NCBI GenBank assembly: GCA_021161885.1 | Contig: JAGGZS010000324.1 | Span: 1-26,747, forward strand | DNA: 26,747 nucleotides | Reading direction: 5' to 3' | From: a bacterium | Lineage (GTDB): Bacteria; Auribacterota; Auribacteria; Auribacterales; Auribacteraceae | Made by a program: the position numbers and the translations under genes | Notes under the pieces: model-generated | Told to the model about the DNA's origin: nothing | What the model saw: only the letters and a program-made list of their open reading frames with translations | Databases searched by the model: none | In this document: positions 1 through 9,048 of the stretch, in pieces | How positions within the stretch are numbered: position 1 is the first letter of the stretch | Layout: each line of letters opens with the position of its first letter

Positions 1-104
1 AAGTTGTAATTTTGCAGAAACCTTAATTTAATTATAACCATAATTTATGAATCGCTGAAACTTAAAGAATTTGGCGCGGTATAAAATTTTGGAGGATTTT
101 TTCT

Positions 105-1298
105 ATGCTGAAATGGGTTGACGGCGGAGTTACCGCTCCTTTAGGGTTTATCGCCGGCGGTGTCAATTGCGGGATTAAAGGTAAAAACTTAGACTGCGCA
201 GCGGTTGTGTCCGATACCTTAGCTAATGTCGCGGGTTGTTTCACCACCAACAAAGTTAAAGCCGCTCCGGTTTTGCTCTGCCGAAAATATATTAAAAAAA
301 ATTCTAAGATAAAAGGGGTTATAATAAACAGCGGATGCGCCAACGCCTGCACCGGCGGACAAGGGATGAAAAACGCCGAAGATATGTCCGTTTACGCGGC
401 ACAACTGCTTAACTCCAATCCAAGCGAAATATTTATTCTTTCCACAGGACGTATCGGGGTCCAACTGCCCATGGACAAAATAAAAACAGGCATTAAAGAG
501 GTTATCGCATCTTGTTCTAAAGATTCACACAGCACTGCCGCGCAAGCCATTATGACTACCGATAATTTTTCTAAAGAGACTGCCTGCGCGATCGCAATAG
601 ATACGCAAACAGTAAAAATAGGCGCCATGGCTAAAGGCGCCGGTATGATAAATCCGAATATGGCTACAATGCTTGCGGTTATAACAACCGATGCGAACAT
701 AGATGAATCTTTTCTTAAAGAGGTAACTAAAGAAGTAGTTGAAAATACATTCAACCGCATAACAGTTGACGGCGATATGAGCACTAACGATTCCGTGATA
801 GTAATGGCTAACGGACAGGCTGAAAACAGTTTAATAACCGCGTCATCAAAAGACGCGCAAGTATTCAGGGAGGCAATGCGAAAAGTGAGTGAATATCTAT
901 CACACCAGATTGTAAGAGATGGCGAAGGAGCAACGAAATTTGTGGAAATATCGATCAAAGGCGCCCAAGATAACGATAACGCGCTTAAAGCCGCTCAGGC
1001 AGTTGCCAATTCGCTCCTGCTGAAAGTGGCGTTAAGCGGTTCAGACCCCAACTGGGGACGAATTATGTCCTCTCTCGGAAGTTCAGGGATCGAATTTGAT
1101 CCGCACAAAGTTGACGTATTCCTCAACGGTATGATTTGGATACAAAACGGTATCTTGACCAATACCGATTTTAAAGCCGTTGAGGAAAAATGGACAAGCG
1201 AGCATCTTATTATCGGTATAGACCTGCACCAAGGAACCGGATTTAACAGTTATTATACTTGCGATATCTCTCATAAATATATCGATATAAACATCTAA
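105..1298 (+). CDS. argJ: ArgJ, glutamate N-acetyltransferase / ornithine acetyltransferase
   Basis: Transfers acetyl from N-acetylornithine to glutamate, so the arginine pathway recycles its acetyl group; some members also use acetyl-CoA. The 397-residue protein has the family core: the GAGMINPNMATML segment around residues 178-190, where ArgJ precursors self-cleave before the threonine (Thr188 here) that becomes the nucleophile of the beta chain. The N-terminal VTAPLGFIAGGVNCGIK stretch and the GDGEGATKF-like segment (here RDGEGATKF) also fit. ATG 105 has a GGAGGA ribosome-binding site 8 nt upstream. It is the first gene of the long biosynthetic run; argB follows after 20 bp. The C-terminus ends in YIDINI, a few residues shorter than the usual family tail. 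Whether it is mono- or bifunctional cannot be read from sequence alone; no argA or argE is in the window. Confidence 0.95.
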   Translation: MLKWVDGGVTAPLGFIAGGVNCGIKGKNLDCAAVVSDTLANVAGCFTTNKVKAAPVLLCRKYIKKNSKIKGVIINSGCANACTGGQGMKNAEDMSVYAAQLLNSNPSEIFILSTGRIGVQLPMDKIKTGIKEVIASCSKDSHSTAAQAIMTTDNFSKETACAIAIDTQTVKIGAMAKGAGMINPNMATMLAVITTDANIDESFLKEVTKEVVENTFNRITVDGDMSTNDSVIVMANGQAENSLITASSKDAQVFREAMRKVSEYLSHQIVRDGEGATKFVEISIKGAQDNDNALKAAQAVANSLLLKVALSGSDPNWGRIMSSLGSSGIEFDPHKVDVFLNGMIWIQNGILTNTDFKAVEEKWTSEHLIIGIDLHQGTGFNSYYTCDISHKYIDINI

Positions 1299-1318
1299 AT
1301 ACAGGCACAAACAAGGAT

Positions 1319-2197
1319 ATGCAAAAAATTATAGAAAAAGCCTCCATATTAATAGAAGCGCTGCCGTATATTCAGTCTTTTAAGGGCAGGATTACTGTCA
1401 TAAAATTCGGCGGAAGCACTATGGGCGACCATCAATGGGTCGAAAATATCTTAAAAGATATTGTGTTTCTTTATACAGTGGGTATTCGTCCTGTAATTGT
1501 TCATGGAGGCGGTAAAAAAATCAGCGAGGCAATGAAAAAATTAGGCAGAAAATCAGAATTTGCGCAGGGATTCAGGGTAACTGATGAAACAACAATAGAT
1601 ACCGTAGAAAATGTTCTTTTTAAAAATATAAACGTCGAGCTTGTAAAAACCATAATCAGTCTCGGGGGGGATGCCGAAGGCCTTTCCGGTAAAAAACACG
1701 GCATAATCAGGGCAAAAAAACATTGGCTGTCCCCGCCGGATGACAAAAAAGATTTAGGATATGTAGGCGATGTGGAACATATCGTTGCACAGCCTATAAC
1801 TTCAGTACTCCATAACGGGAAAATTCCGGTTATCGCGCCTATCGGGCTTGGCGCGGACGGGCATACATACAACATCAACGCCGATCTCGCCGCCGGAGAA
1901 ATAGCGCGGGCTATAGGCGCGGAAAAACTTGTGTTTTTAACTGATATAAGCGGTATATTAAGCAATCTTGACGATAAAAATTCACTCATATCCCATTTAG
2001 ATATTACGCACATCAACAAATTGATAAAAAAGAAAGTCATATCAGGCGGTATGATACCTAAAATAACAGCGGGCATAAGGGCTGTTGAGGCAGGTGTAGA
2101 AAAAACCCATATCATTGACGGACGGATTGCGCATACACTTTTATTAGAAATTTTTACAGACAGAGGTATTGGTACGGAAATAGTAAAAAATAACTAA
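1319..2197 (+). CDS. argB: ArgB, N-acetylglutamate kinase
   Basis: Phosphorylates N-acetylglutamate, usually the controlled step of arginine synthesis. The 292-residue amino-acid-kinase fold shows Lys29 with the KFGGS glycine motif, the substrate loop VHGGGKK (61-67) and the C-terminal SGGMIPK element. Residues 1-24 form an extra N-terminal helix before the first strand; in characterised kinases this helix belongs to the hexameric, arginine-inhibited form, so feedback inhibition by arginine is likely (inference). The AAGGA upstream of ATG 1319 is only 1-2 nt away, which is unusually close, but no later start fits the family. argD follows after 15 bp. Confidence 0.95.
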   Translation: MQKIIEKASILIEALPYIQSFKGRITVIKFGGSTMGDHQWVENILKDIVFLYTVGIRPVIVHGGGKKISEAMKKLGRKSEFAQGFRVTDETTIDTVENVLFKNINVELVKTIISLGGDAEGLSGKKHGIIRAKKHWLSPPDDKKDLGYVGDVEHIVAQPITSVLHNGKIPVIAPIGLGADGHTYNINADLAAGEIARAIGAEKLVFLTDISGILSNLDDKNSLISHLDITHINKLIKKKVISGGMIPKITAGIRAVEAGVEKTHIIDGRIAHTLLLEIFTDRGIGTEIVKNN

Positions 2198-2212
2198 CAA
2201 GTTAAGGTCATT

Positions 2213-3394
2213 ATGAAAAATATTAAAAATCTATACGATAAATATGTACTCCCTACTTACGGCAGGGAAGAACTAACATTTGTAAAAGGGCAAGGTTCTT
2301 ATCTGTTTGACAATCAAGGCAAAAAGTATCTTGATTTATACCCGGGCTGGGGAACCGGCTGTCTCGGACATTGCCATCCGTATATGGCAGATGAGCTTAA
2401 AAAACAGCTTACCGAGCTTATACATGTGCCTAATAACTATTACAACATTTCCCAAGCGGAACTCGCTCAACAGCTTGCTGAACTTGGATTTCACGGCTTA
2501 ACCTTTTTCTGCAACAGCGGAGCCGAAGCCAATGAAGCGGCTATTAAATTGGCCCGCAAATTCGGCAGTAAAGACGGTCGATACGAAATAATAACTTTTT
2601 ATAACTCGTTTCACGGCAGAACTCTTGCCACCGTAACAGCAACCGGACAGGAAAAATACCATAAAGGGTTTGCCCCTTTGCCCGAAGGATTTAAATACGT
2701 TGAATTCGGCGATATAGACGCTTTAACATCAGCGGTATCACCTAAAACCTGTGCTGTTATGATAGAATTTATACAAGGTGAAGGCGGTATCAATATCAAT
2801 AATATTGATTATTATAAAAAAATAGAGATATTATGCCGTGAACAAAATCTTCTTTTTATCGCCGATGAAGTGCAGACAGGTATAGGGCGTACAGGCAATT
2901 ACTACGGATTTCAGACATTTAACGTATCTCCTGATGTAGTAACCCTCGCAAAAGCGTTGGGCGGCGGGGTTCCTATAGGTGCAATGATGGCTAAACCCCA
3001 ATATAACGATATTTTAACTCCGGGTTCGCACGCATCTACTTACGGAGGCAACCCGCTTGCCACCCGGGCGGCATTGGCTGTGCTTGAGGTTTTCAAAAAA
3101 GAAAATATTATAGATAATGTTAATAAACAATCGCAATATTTATTTAATCGATTGAAATCAATAAAAAATGAAACTTCCCTTATAATCGATATAAGGGGCG
3201 TGGGGCTTATGGTTGGCGTAGATATTACCGTACCAGCCTCGGAAATAAAAGAAAAATGCCGAAAAAAATCGGTTCTTATAAATAATATAGGAAAAAATAC
3301 CATCCGGTTTTTACCAGCGTTAAATATTTCAAGGGAAGATTTAAAAAAAGGCGTTGACGTATTTGAAGAAGTTTTGAAGGAGGCATGGCAATAA
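2213..3394 (+). CDS. argD: ArgD, acetylornithine aminotransferase (PLP class III)
   Basis: Converts N-acetylglutamate semialdehyde to N-acetylornithine with glutamate as amino donor. The 393-residue protein has the class III aminotransferase signatures: NSGAEANEAAIKLAR (101-115), SFHGRT (132-137) and IADEVQTGIGRTG (216-228). The PLP-binding lysine is Lys247 in LAKALGGGVPIGAM. The short length and the cluster (argB before, argF after) favour ArgD over GABA or ornithine aminotransferases. In some bacteria ArgD also serves as succinyl-DAP aminotransferase, but a DapL gene downstream makes this unnecessary here. Confidence 0.94.
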   Translation: MKNIKNLYDKYVLPTYGREELTFVKGQGSYLFDNQGKKYLDLYPGWGTGCLGHCHPYMADELKKQLTELIHVPNNYYNISQAELAQQLAELGFHGLTFFCNSGAEANEAAIKLARKFGSKDGRYEIITFYNSFHGRTLATVTATGQEKYHKGFAPLPEGFKYVEFGDIDALTSAVSPKTCAVMIEFIQGEGGININNIDYYKKIEILCREQNLLFIADEVQTGIGRTGNYYGFQTFNVSPDVVTLAKALGGGVPIGAMMAKPQYNDILTPGSHASTYGGNPLATRAALAVLEVFKKENIIDNVNKQSQYLFNRLKSIKNETSLIIDIRGVGLMVGVDITVPASEIKEKCRKKSVLINNIGKNTIRFLPALNISREDLKKGVDVFEEVLKEAWQ

Positions 3395-3396
3395 TC

Positions 3397-4338
3397 ATGA
3401 AGCATCTTTTATCCATAAACGATTTTACAAATAGAGAAACGGAAAAAATTTTTACTTTAACAAAAGAGATAAAAAAATTTCCGTTTCAGCAAATGTTAAA
3501 ACAACGGTCTATGGCAATGATATTCGAAAAACCTTCGTTACGAACAAGAGTAACTTTTGAGATAGGAATGGTTCAACTTGGCGGGCATGCGGTTTACCTG
3601 CAGCCCAGCGACATAAAACTCGGCCGGCGCGAAACCGCAGCCGACGTGGCGCGCAATCTTGACCGATGGGCAGATATTATTATGGCGCGGACATTTAAAC
3701 ACAAAACAATCGAAGAATTGGCAAAATATTCATCTGTGCCGGTAATCAACGCGTTGTCTGATATAGAACATCCTTGTCAGGCAATGGCAGATTTTTTCAC
3801 CATATTAGAAGATAAAGGCGATTTTGACGGACTTAACTTAGTCTTTATCGGCGACGGCAACAACGTATGCAATTCACTTATGCTTTTAAGCGGGCTTCTC
3901 GGCACAGATTTCGTGCTTGCATGTCCGCAAGGGTACGAACCGAAAACGGAAATAATCGTAAAAACAAAAGAATTAATGAAAAAAAACGGCGGCTCTTTTA
4001 AAATCATAAACGATATCAAAGAGGCTGCAGCCTCAGCGGATTTTCTGTATACCGATGTATGGGTCAGTATGGGTCAAGAACAAGAGAGCGAACAACGTAA
4101 ACAAAAATTTAAGTCATACCAGATTAACAGCGAGCTTTTGGCTATGGCTAAACCGACCGTAAAAGTACTTCACTGCCTACCCGCCCATCGCGGAGAAGAG
4201 ATTACCAGCGAAGTTATGGACGGTCCCCAGTCAATCGTTTTTGATCAGGCGGAAAATAGGCTTCATACTCAAAAAGCTATTATCCTGCATTTGCTCGAAA
4301 AAGACCATTTAATCAAAGTGCGGGAAGAAAGTTGTTAA
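3397..4338 (+). CDS. argF: ArgF, ornithine carbamoyltransferase
   Basis: Makes citrulline from ornithine and carbamoyl phosphate. Carbamoyl-phosphate-binding loop SLRTR (residues 47-51; STRTR in many homologues), the HPCQ motif, a DVWVSMGQE segment and the ornithine-site HCLPAHRGEE motif are all present. An earlier ATG at 3385 is in frame and would overlap argD by 10 bp, but it lies 1 nt after the AAGGAGG at 3377-3383; ATG 3397 gives the usual family N-terminus (MKHLLSIND) at 13 nt from that site, so I prefer it. A related acetyl- or succinyl-ornithine transcarbamylase cannot be fully excluded, but the presence of ArgJ, which yields free ornithine, supports the ordinary substrate. Confidence 0.93.
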   Translation: MKHLLSINDFTNRETEKIFTLTKEIKKFPFQQMLKQRSMAMIFEKPSLRTRVTFEIGMVQLGGHAVYLQPSDIKLGRRETAADVARNLDRWADIIMARTFKHKTIEELAKYSSVPVINALSDIEHPCQAMADFFTILEDKGDFDGLNLVFIGDGNNVCNSLMLLSGLLGTDFVLACPQGYEPKTEIIVKTKELMKKNGGSFKIINDIKEAAASADFLYTDVWVSMGQEQESEQRKQKFKSYQINSELLAMAKPTVKVLHCLPAHRGEEITSEVMDGPQSIVFDQAENRLHTQKAIILHLLEKDHLIKVREESC

Positions 4339-4351
4339 GGAGATTTTTTTT

Positions 4352-5545
4352 ATGGCTGATAAAGTTGTATTAGCGTATTCAGGCGGATTAGATACATCCA
4401 TTATATTAAAATGGCTTAAAATAGAAAAGGGATACGATGTCATAGCTTATGCCGCTGATGTGGGACAGGGCGAAGAACTTGATCCGATTAACGAAAAAGC
4501 CCTCAAAACAGGCGCTTCAAAAGTGTATATCGAAGACCTGCGCGAAGAGTTCGTCAAAGATTTTGTATTCCCTGCGATACAGGCAAACGCTGTCTATGAA
4601 GGACATTACCTGCTCGGCACCTCTATCGCCAGACCTCTTATCGCAAAACGGCAGATAGAAATCGCCCGCAAAGAAAACGCCGTAGCCGTAGCACACGGAG
4701 CTACCGGCAAAGGTAATGACCAAGTCCGGTTTGAACTGACTTTTTATGCGCTTGAACCGGATATAAAGGTTATTGCCCCTTGGAGAGATTGGGATTTCGC
4801 CTCGCGAACCGACCTTATCAATTACGCAAAAAAATACGGTATACCTATTCCTGTATCAAAAGATAAACCCTACAGCTCGGACAGAAACCTGTTTCATATA
4901 AGTTTTGAAGGCGGTATTCTCGAAGACCCATACAACGAACCGCCGGAAAATATGTTTATGCTTACCCAATCGCCGGAAAAAGCGCCCGATAAACCGCAAT
5001 ATATAGAAATAGAGTTTAACAACGGTATACCAGTATCTGTAAACAGTGAAAAGCTCGCGCCGGTGGCTCTGCTTGAAAAACTTAATAAACTCGGCGGACT
5101 GCACGGTATCGGCAGGGTGGATATTGTGGAAAACCGATTCGTAGGTATGAAATCACGGGGCGTATACGAGACACCGGGCGGAACAATTTTGCATACAGCT
5201 CACAGGGCAGTAGAATCTATTACTATGGACCGGGAAGTTATGCGCCTTCGCGATTCACTGATACCTTACATATCCAAACTAATATATAATGGGTTCTGGT
5301 ACTCGCCGGAGATGGAATCGGTAATGGCGTTAGTGCGTCAATCACAGAAAAACGTAACCGGTACTGCCCGGTTAAAATTATACAAAGGCTGCGCATCCGT
5401 AGTAGGCAGAAAATCCAAAAAAAGTTTATACAGCGAAGATTTCGCCACTTTTGAGGCAGATAACGTTTATAACCAAAAAGACGCGGAAGGCTTTATTAAA
5501 CTCCAGTCTTTAAGGTTAAGATTAAAATCATTATTAGGGAACTGA
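4352..5545 (+). CDS. argG: ArgG, argininosuccinate synthase
   Basis: Condenses citrulline and aspartate with ATP hydrolysis to AMP. The N-terminal PP-loop AYSGGLDTS (residues 8-16) binds ATP; HGATGKGNDQVRFE and the PYSSDRNLFHISFEGG segments form the citrulline/aspartate site. Length 397 is standard for the bacterial type I enzyme. The stop codon of argF overlaps the AAGGAG ribosome-binding site of this gene, so the two are tightly coupled. argH follows after 6 bp. Confidence 0.96.
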   Translation: MADKVVLAYSGGLDTSIILKWLKIEKGYDVIAYAADVGQGEELDPINEKALKTGASKVYIEDLREEFVKDFVFPAIQANAVYEGHYLLGTSIARPLIAKRQIEIARKENAVAVAHGATGKGNDQVRFELTFYALEPDIKVIAPWRDWDFASRTDLINYAKKYGIPIPVSKDKPYSSDRNLFHISFEGGILEDPYNEPPENMFMLTQSPEKAPDKPQYIEIEFNNGIPVSVNSEKLAPVALLEKLNKLGGLHGIGRVDIVENRFVGMKSRGVYETPGGTILHTAHRAVESITMDREVMRLRDSLIPYISKLIYNGFWYSPEMESVMALVRQSQKNVTGTARLKLYKGCASVVGRKSKKSLYSEDFATFEADNVYNQKDAEGFIKLQSLRLRLKSLLGN

Positions 5546-5551
5546 TAAACT

Positions 5552-6952
5552 GTGAACAGCAAAAATAAACACGATAAGTTATGGGGCGGCAGATTCGCTG
5601 AACAAACCGATTTGTCGGCGGAAATATTTTCAGCGTCTATTCATTACGATAAACGGCTATACAGGTTCGATATACAGGCCAGCAAAGCTCACGCCAAAAT
5701 GCTATGTAAAACCGGATTATTATCCTCGGATGAAAAATCAAAGATAATTAAAGGGTTAAACACCATATTATCTGAAATAGAATCAGGCAATTTTGAGTTC
5801 AGAATGGACAGAGAGGATATTCATATGAATATCGAAGCCCGCCTTATTGAACTTATCGGCGACGCCGGCGCTAAACTGCATACCGCCCGAAGCAGAAACG
5901 ATCAAGTAGTAACAGATATGCGTTTATATATGAAAGACGAAATAATCTCGATTGTAAACCTGATAGAAAATTTACAGCAATCTTTTTTAAAAAAAGCGGA
6001 TGAGAACAAAAAATTAATTATGCCCGGGTTTACTCATCTTCAGCATGCGCAACCGGTGCTGCTGTCCCATCATCTGCTGGCTTATATAGAAATGTTAGAA
6101 CGGGATAAGCATAGGCTATGCGATGCTTACGGACGGATGAACGTTATGCCATTAGGATCATGCGCGCTTGCGGGAACTCCGTTGCCCATAGACAGGAAAG
6201 CAGTTAATGATATACTCGGATTTGAACAAATATCCCGCAACAGTATAGACGCGGTCTCAGACAGAGATTTTATAATAGAGGTTTTGTCTGATATAGCCAT
6301 TTTAGGAACACATTTATCACGTTTGGGCGAGGAAATTGTAATATGGACAACCCCAGAATTTTCTTTTGTCTCATTGTCCGATGCTTATTGCACAGGCAGC
6401 AGTATAATGCCCCAGAAAAAAAATCCGGATATGGCGGAACTTACACGAGGCAAAACAGCGCGGCTAATAGGCAACCTTACCACTGTTTTAACCCTGATGA
6501 AAGGATTGCCGTTAGCATATAATAGGGATTTACAGGAAGATAAAGAACCCCTTTTTGATTCTATAGATACCATAAAAGGTATGCTTTGCGTATGCGACGG
6601 TATGATATCTAATATATCGTTCAATGAAGAAAGATTAAAAAATTGCGCGGAATCAGATTTTTCACTCGCTACCGAAATAGCCGATTATCTGGTGATGAAA
6701 AAAGTGCCGTTTAGGAATGCCCATAAAATTGTGGGCTCTATTGTGTCTTATTGTATCGGAAAAAACAAAACTTTTAAGGATTTAACTTTAGCGCAATGGC
6801 AAACTTTTTCATCGGATATTGAAGGCGATATAAAAAAAATATTGTCCGTAGAAACATCTATTAAATCTAAAAAATCCGCGGGAAGCACCTCTTATGCTGA
6901 AGTAAAAAAACAAATAAAATATTGGAGAAAAATTTTTGACAATGTGTTTTAA
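5552..6952 (+). CDS. argH: ArgH, argininosuccinate lyase
   Basis: Splits argininosuccinate into arginine and fumarate, the last arginine step. The 466-residue fumarase/aspartase-superfamily protein shows SRNDQV (114-119), the TH pair at 161-162 with HLQHAQP, and the signature loop GSSIMPQKKNP (282-292) carrying the catalytic serine. It starts with GTG at 5552, six bases after the argG stop, and no closer ATG fits the family N-terminus (DKLWGGRF). Its 3' end overlaps the start of lysA. Confidence 0.96.
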   Translation: MNSKNKHDKLWGGRFAEQTDLSAEIFSASIHYDKRLYRFDIQASKAHAKMLCKTGLLSSDEKSKIIKGLNTILSEIESGNFEFRMDREDIHMNIEARLIELIGDAGAKLHTARSRNDQVVTDMRLYMKDEIISIVNLIENLQQSFLKKADENKKLIMPGFTHLQHAQPVLLSHHLLAYIEMLERDKHRLCDAYGRMNVMPLGSCALAGTPLPIDRKAVNDILGFEQISRNSIDAVSDRDFIIEVLSDIAILGTHLSRLGEEIVIWTTPEFSFVSLSDAYCTGSSIMPQKKNPDMAELTRGKTARLIGNLTTVLTLMKGLPLAYNRDLQEDKEPLFDSIDTIKGMLCVCDGMISNISFNEERLKNCAESDFSLATEIADYLVMKKVPFRNAHKIVGSIVSYCIGKNKTFKDLTLAQWQTFSSDIEGDIKKILSVETSIKSKKSAGSTSYAEVKKQIKYWRKIFDNVF

Positions 6953-8204
6953 ATATAAAAATAACCAGTTATACTGCGAAAATACGCTTGTGCGCGATAT
7001 AGTATACAAAGAAAACACACCTTTATTTATATATAGCCGTAAAGCGATTATAAACAACTATAACAAATTGAAAAAAGCGTTCTCTAAATTGTCTACTTTA
7101 ATTTGTTATTCCGTTAAATGCAATTCAAATATTTATGTATTGAAACTGCTGTCCAAAGAAGGGGCCGGCTTTGATATTGTCTCCGGCGGTGAACTGTTCA
7201 GGGTTATCCGCGCCGGCTCAAAAACGGCTAACGTGGTTTATGCCGGTGTGGGCAAATCAACAAAAGAGATAATTTACGCGCTTAACCACGGCATTTTGAT
7301 GTTTACGGTAGAATCGGAATCGGAACTGGAACGCATTAACGCTATGGCGCAGAAACTTAACACCACAGCTAACGTGGCTGTTCGCGTTAACCCCGATGTT
7401 GACCCTAAAACACACAGGTATATAACAACCGGTAAAAAAGAAACAAAATTCGGGCTCGATATAAAACGGGCTAAAGCCGCTTACCAATGGGCTATGATGC
7501 TGCCTTGCGTTAAACCTATCGGAGTGCATATGCACATAGGTTCGCAAATTTTAAGCGCAAAACCTTACGCCGAGGCAATAGATAAAATGGCGCCCCTTAT
7601 TAATGAACTCAAAGATATGGGCGTACCGCTTGAATATTTCGATATCGGCGGTGGAATAGGCATAGTTTACAAAGACGAAAACCCCGTATCCCCGGAAGAA
7701 TTTGGCGAACTGCTTGTACCTCGCCTTAAACCGCTCGGCTTGAAAATAATTATAGAGCCCGGACGATATATAGTCGGCAACGCAGGAATTCTTGTTACAA
7801 AAGTCGAATACATAAAACAAAGCGGAGACAAAACATTCGTTATTGTTGACGCCGCTATGAACGATCTTATCCGCCCGTCGTTATATACGGCTTACCACGA
7901 TATTATCCCGTTAAAAAAATCGAAAAACCGATCGAAAAAAATATTGGATATTGTAGGGCCGATTTGCGAATCCGGCGATTTCCTCGCTAAAGATAGAGAG
8001 ATAACTATGCCTGATGAAGGCGATTTTTTAGCAGTCAAAAGCGCTGGCGCTTATTCGTTCTCTATGGCATCTAACTACAATTCAAGGGTACGCCCGGCGG
8101 AAACGCTCGTCTCAGGCGGCAGTTACCAGATTATAAGGCGCCGCGAGACTTGGGACGACCTGCTTAAACAGGAATCTGTTTCCGTAAGGGAGTATGTGTT
8201 ATGA
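6936..8204 (+). CDS. lysA: LysA, diaminopimelate decarboxylase
   Basis: Decarboxylates meso-diaminopimelate to lysine. Alanine-racemase-like PLP barrel: Schiff-base lysine Lys61 in CYSVKCNSN, the HMHIGSQI motif, the GGGIGI phosphate-binding loop, and the PICESGDFLA motif supplied by the partner subunit in the dimer. Start choice is open: TTG 6936 lies 7 nt after GGAGA (6924-6928), while ATG 6942 lies 13 nt after it; both overlap the argH 3' end and the proteins differ by two residues. The 3' end overlaps dapF by 4 bp (ATGA). Confidence 0.94.
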   Translation: MTMCFKYKNNQLYCENTLVRDIVYKENTPLFIYSRKAIINNYNKLKKAFSKLSTLICYSVKCNSNIYVLKLLSKEGAGFDIVSGGELFRVIRAGSKTANVVYAGVGKSTKEIIYALNHGILMFTVESESELERINAMAQKLNTTANVAVRVNPDVDPKTHRYITTGKKETKFGLDIKRAKAAYQWAMMLPCVKPIGVHMHIGSQILSAKPYAEAIDKMAPLINELKDMGVPLEYFDIGGGIGIVYKDENPVSPEEFGELLVPRLKPLGLKIIIEPGRYIVGNAGILVTKVEYIKQSGDKTFVIVDAAMNDLIRPSLYTAYHDIIPLKKSKNRSKKILDIVGPICESGDFLAKDREITMPDEGDFLAVKSAGAYSFSMASNYNSRVRPAETLVSGGSYQIIRRRETWDDLLKQESVSVREYVL

Positions 8205-9022
8205 GCATTCCTTTTACAAAAATGCACGGTATCGGCAACGATTTCATTGTAATCAACGCGTTAGAAATTAAGCTGATAAACCCGCAGATGTTGGCAAGGA
8301 AATGGTGTAGGCGCAGATTTGCGGTAGGAGCAGACCAGCTGCTGCTTGTGGAAAAATCGGATACCGCTGATTTTAAAATGCGCATTTTTAACGCTGACGG
8401 GTCTGAAGTAGAGATGTGCGGTAACGGCATAAGATGTGTCGCGGCTTATATCCATGAAAAAAATTTATCTTTTAAAACCGAGATTTCTATTGAGACCCAA
8501 GCAGGCGTAATGTATCCCGTTATTTTAGGGCATAACATTAAAGTTAATATGGGAAAACCCAAGTTATCGCCCGATCAAATTCCTTTTCTATACGAAGGGG
8601 ATAAAATCGTATCTATGCCGTTTACTTTTTCTAACCAGACTTTTTTTATAACTCTTGTTTCTATGGGTAATCCTCATTGCGTGATATTTGTTGAATCTTT
8701 AAACGATTACGACCTGTCGGTTTTAGGACATAAAATCGAACATGACAAACTGTTCCCTAACCGTACTAATGTGGAACTTGTTGAAGTGGTCAATGATAAA
8801 CACATAAAGGTTAGGGTATGGGAACGTGGAACCGGATTGACTCTCGCTTGCGGAACAGGAGCTTGCGCAAGCGCTGTGGCGGCAAAGCTAAACAGGTTGA
8901 CTCAGGAATCGGTTACCGTATCTTTACCCGGCGGAGATTTATCTGTCAGATGGAAAGAAGGAGATAACGTTTTTCTGACAGGACCCGCCCAGAAAGTATT
9001 TGAAGGAATAATTGAAGAGTAA
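8201..9022 (+). CDS. dapF: DapF, diaminopimelate epimerase
   Basis: Converts LL- to meso-diaminopimelate, the form used for peptidoglycan and by LysA. The two active-site cysteines are visible: Cys73 in EMCGNGIRC and Cys217 in ACGTGACA. The MHGIGNDFIVI N-terminus and GNPHCVIFV segment are typical, and 273 residues is normal length. The start codon overlaps the lysA stop (ATGA), implying translational coupling. It is cofactor-independent and cytoplasmic. In a DapL pathway this enzyme directly follows the DapL product. Confidence 0.96.
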   Translation: MSIPFTKMHGIGNDFIVINALEIKLINPQMLARKWCRRRFAVGADQLLLVEKSDTADFKMRIFNADGSEVEMCGNGIRCVAAYIHEKNLSFKTEISIETQAGVMYPVILGHNIKVNMGKPKLSPDQIPFLYEGDKIVSMPFTFSNQTFFITLVSMGNPHCVIFVESLNDYDLSVLGHKIEHDKLFPNRTNVELVEVVNDKHIKVRVWERGTGLTLACGTGACASAVAAKLNRLTQESVTVSLPGGDLSVRWKEGDNVFLTGPAQKVFEGIIEE

Positions 9023-9048
9023 ATATAATAATCATTAAGGAGAAAAAA

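Noticed and set aside
12..85. Promoter for the argJ operon (TTGCAG/TATAAC near 12-38, or CTGAAA/TATAAA near 55-85)
   Set aside because: Spacers are 15 and 19 bp and the -35 matches are poor; in such A/T-rich DNA these are expected by chance. Bases 1-104 hold only the argJ ribosome-binding site with confidence, and I cannot see what gene lies upstream.
392..958. Long minus-strand frame inside argJ, and similar long antisense frames in argB, tonB and dapB
   Set aside because: They lie wholly within well-supported genes, show no family motifs and follow from codon composition of the real frame.
3385..3396. Upstream ATG for argF giving a four-residue longer protein
   Set aside because: It is one base from the AAGGAGG site, too close for initiation; ATG 3397 gives the usual family N-terminus.
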